Source of the DNA: an uncultured Bacteroidales bacterium
GTDB lineage: Bacteria; Bacteroidota; Bacteroidia; Bacteroidales; F082
NCBI GenBank assembly: GCA_947303055.1
Contig: CAMYXV010000010.1
Coordinates: 1 to 35,093, forward strand
Direction: 5' to 3'
DNA: 35,093 nt
The notes beneath the pieces were generated by a model, which made no database searches, was not told the DNA's origin, and worked only from the letters and a program-made list of their open reading frames with translations. This document shows, one piece after another, positions 33,899 through 35,093 of this stretch (its first letter is position 1; each line of letters starts with the position of its first letter). The translations under genes were made by a program, and so were the position numbers.

Positions 33899-35093
33899 AT
33901 GAAAAACCTATTCAGATTACGATACGACAGCCGCTGGGGCGAGGAATTGTTCCTCACGGGAAACAGCACAGAATTAGGTAATTGGAACCCTGACAAGGCT
34001 GTGCCTATGGAATATGTGGGACCAGGCATTTGGTCGGTGTGTGTAGAGACGCACGGCCGTGCGTCTCTACCGACCGAATACAAATATTTCATCCGCGAAA
34101 ACCACCAAATCCGTTGGGAAGACGGCCCCAACCGCATTTTGCCCGAGGGTAAAGACCGCACCTGGGACTGGTTCGGCCTCACCGAACGCCAAACGATGAA
34201 AGGCGTGGCCGTGCCGCTGTTCAGCCTGCGCACAAACGACGATTTCGGCATCGGGGAATTTGCCGATTTGCCAAAATTGGGCGATTGGTGCCTCGCCAAC
34301 GGACTGAAAATCATACAAATCCTACCCATCAACGACACGACAGCGCATTACGACTGGAGCGATTCCTATCCTTATAACGCCATTTCAGCTTTTGCGCTGA
34401 ACCCGATTTACCTCAATCTCAAGCAATTGGGAATTATAGAAGACACGACTTTCAAAAGGATGCGGACAATCCTCAACAAAGAAGAATCCGTCAACTATCC
34501 CAAGGTACTGAAAGCCAAATGGAAATATTTCCAAATCGCTTTTGAGCAGCAATGGAACGCATTGAAAGAAACCGCTGATTTCAAGCAGTTTGTCAAAGAT
34601 AACGAAGATTGGCTTCACGATTATGCTCAATTTTGCGCCGAACGAGATGGCAACGGCACAGAGATCCATCTCTTTCTGCAATACCACTGCGACAAACAGC
34701 TGCGCGAGGCGGTCAAAACCTTGCACAACAAAGGTTTGCTGCTGAAGGGCGATATTCCCATCGGCGTGAATCCCAAAGGCGTGGATGTGAAAAGCCACCC
34801 CGATTTGTTCAACCTTGATGTGCAAGTGGGTGCTCCGCCTGACGACTTCGCCGCCGAGGGGCAAAACTGGGGCTTCCCGTCCTACAATTGGGAAGCGATG
34901 GCCAAGGACGGCTACGCCTGGTGGCAACGCCGCCTGCAGGTGATGGCCCGCTACTTCGACGCCTATCGCATCGACCATATCTTAGGCTTCTTCCGCATCT
35001 GGGAAATTCCCAAAACTGCCAAATCGGGATTGCTAGGGCATTTCAGTCCCTCGCTACCTTTGAGCGTGGAAGAGATTGAAACGCAAGGCTTTC
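33899..35093 (+). CDS. malQ: 4-alpha-glucanotransferase (GH77) with N-terminal CBM20, 3' end outside the window
   Basis: Not in the ORF track because it has no stop in the window. MKNLFRLRYDSRWGEELFLTGNSTELGNWNPDKAVPM (CBM20); VPLFSLRTNDDFGIGEFADLPKLGDW; FDAYRIDHILGFFRIWEIP (GH77 active-site region). Confidence 0.94.
   Translation, partial: MKNLFRLRYDSRWGEELFLTGNSTELGNWNPDKAVPMEYVGPGIWSVCVETHGRASLPTEYKYFIRENHQIRWEDGPNRILPEGKDRTWDWFGLTERQTMKGVAVPLFSLRTNDDFGIGEFADLPKLGDWCLANGLKIIQILPINDTTAHYDWSDSYPYNAISAFALNPIYLNLKQLGIIEDTTFKRMRTILNKEESVNYPKVLKAKWKYFQIAFEQQWNALKETADFKQFVKDNEDWLHDYAQFCAERDGNGTEIHLFLQYHCDKQLREAVKTLHNKGLLLKGDIPIGVNPKGVDVKSHPDLFNLDVQVGAPPDDFAAEGQNWGFPSYNWEAMAKDGYAWWQRRLQVMARYFDAYRIDHILGFFRIWEIPKTAKSGLLGHFSPSLPLSVEEIETQGF
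34032..34075. repeat. Palindromic repeat inside malQ
   Basis: Perfect 28-bp palindrome GTAGAGACGCACGGCCGTGCGTCTCTAC (34043-34070) flanked by GGTCG (34032-34036) and CGACC (34071-34075). Confidence 0.9.

Overview
The 35 kb window reads as a chromosomal segment of a Bacteroidota/Bacteroidales-type genome. Evidence: TAnnTTTG promoter boxes, several T9SS type-A C-terminal sorting domains, CBM20-MalQ, GH92 and a PPi-type PFK. Gene order: 5'-truncated ettA-like ABC-F ATPase; 62-aa membrane protein; C10 peptidase (T9SS cargo); 1642-aa vWA/GLUG-like T9SS protein followed by an 82-aa small secreted/anchored protein; PPi-type phosphofructokinase (-); GH92 lipoprotein (-); two tandem paralogous BNR-like T9SS proteins; pdxA (-), waaA (-), outer-membrane-like protein (-), 1381-aa subtilisin-like T9SS protease (-); M16 peptidase; purE (-); hpt; adk; hexapeptide acyltransferase (-); two tandem paralogous CarboxypepD_reg-like proteins; malQ (3'-truncated). 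No rRNA, tRNA, CRISPR array, transposase or phage genes were recognised. The most unusual content is in non-coding and repeat DNA: (i) a three-copy, ~130-bp nested-hairpin repeat family; (ii) a second inverted-repeat family (2 copies) sharing a GCGTCGCTTTGCGC core; (iii) palindromic repeats apparently inserted in frame inside waaA and malQ; (iv) an orphan promoter-terminator unit at 28.14-28.36 kb that may encode a small RNA; (v) face-to-face overlapping divergent promoters; (vi) the vWA protein / 82-aa protein pair, with a Tyr-rich insertion at the vWA MIDAS and a structured leader. All family assignments are from motif recognition by eye, with no database search.
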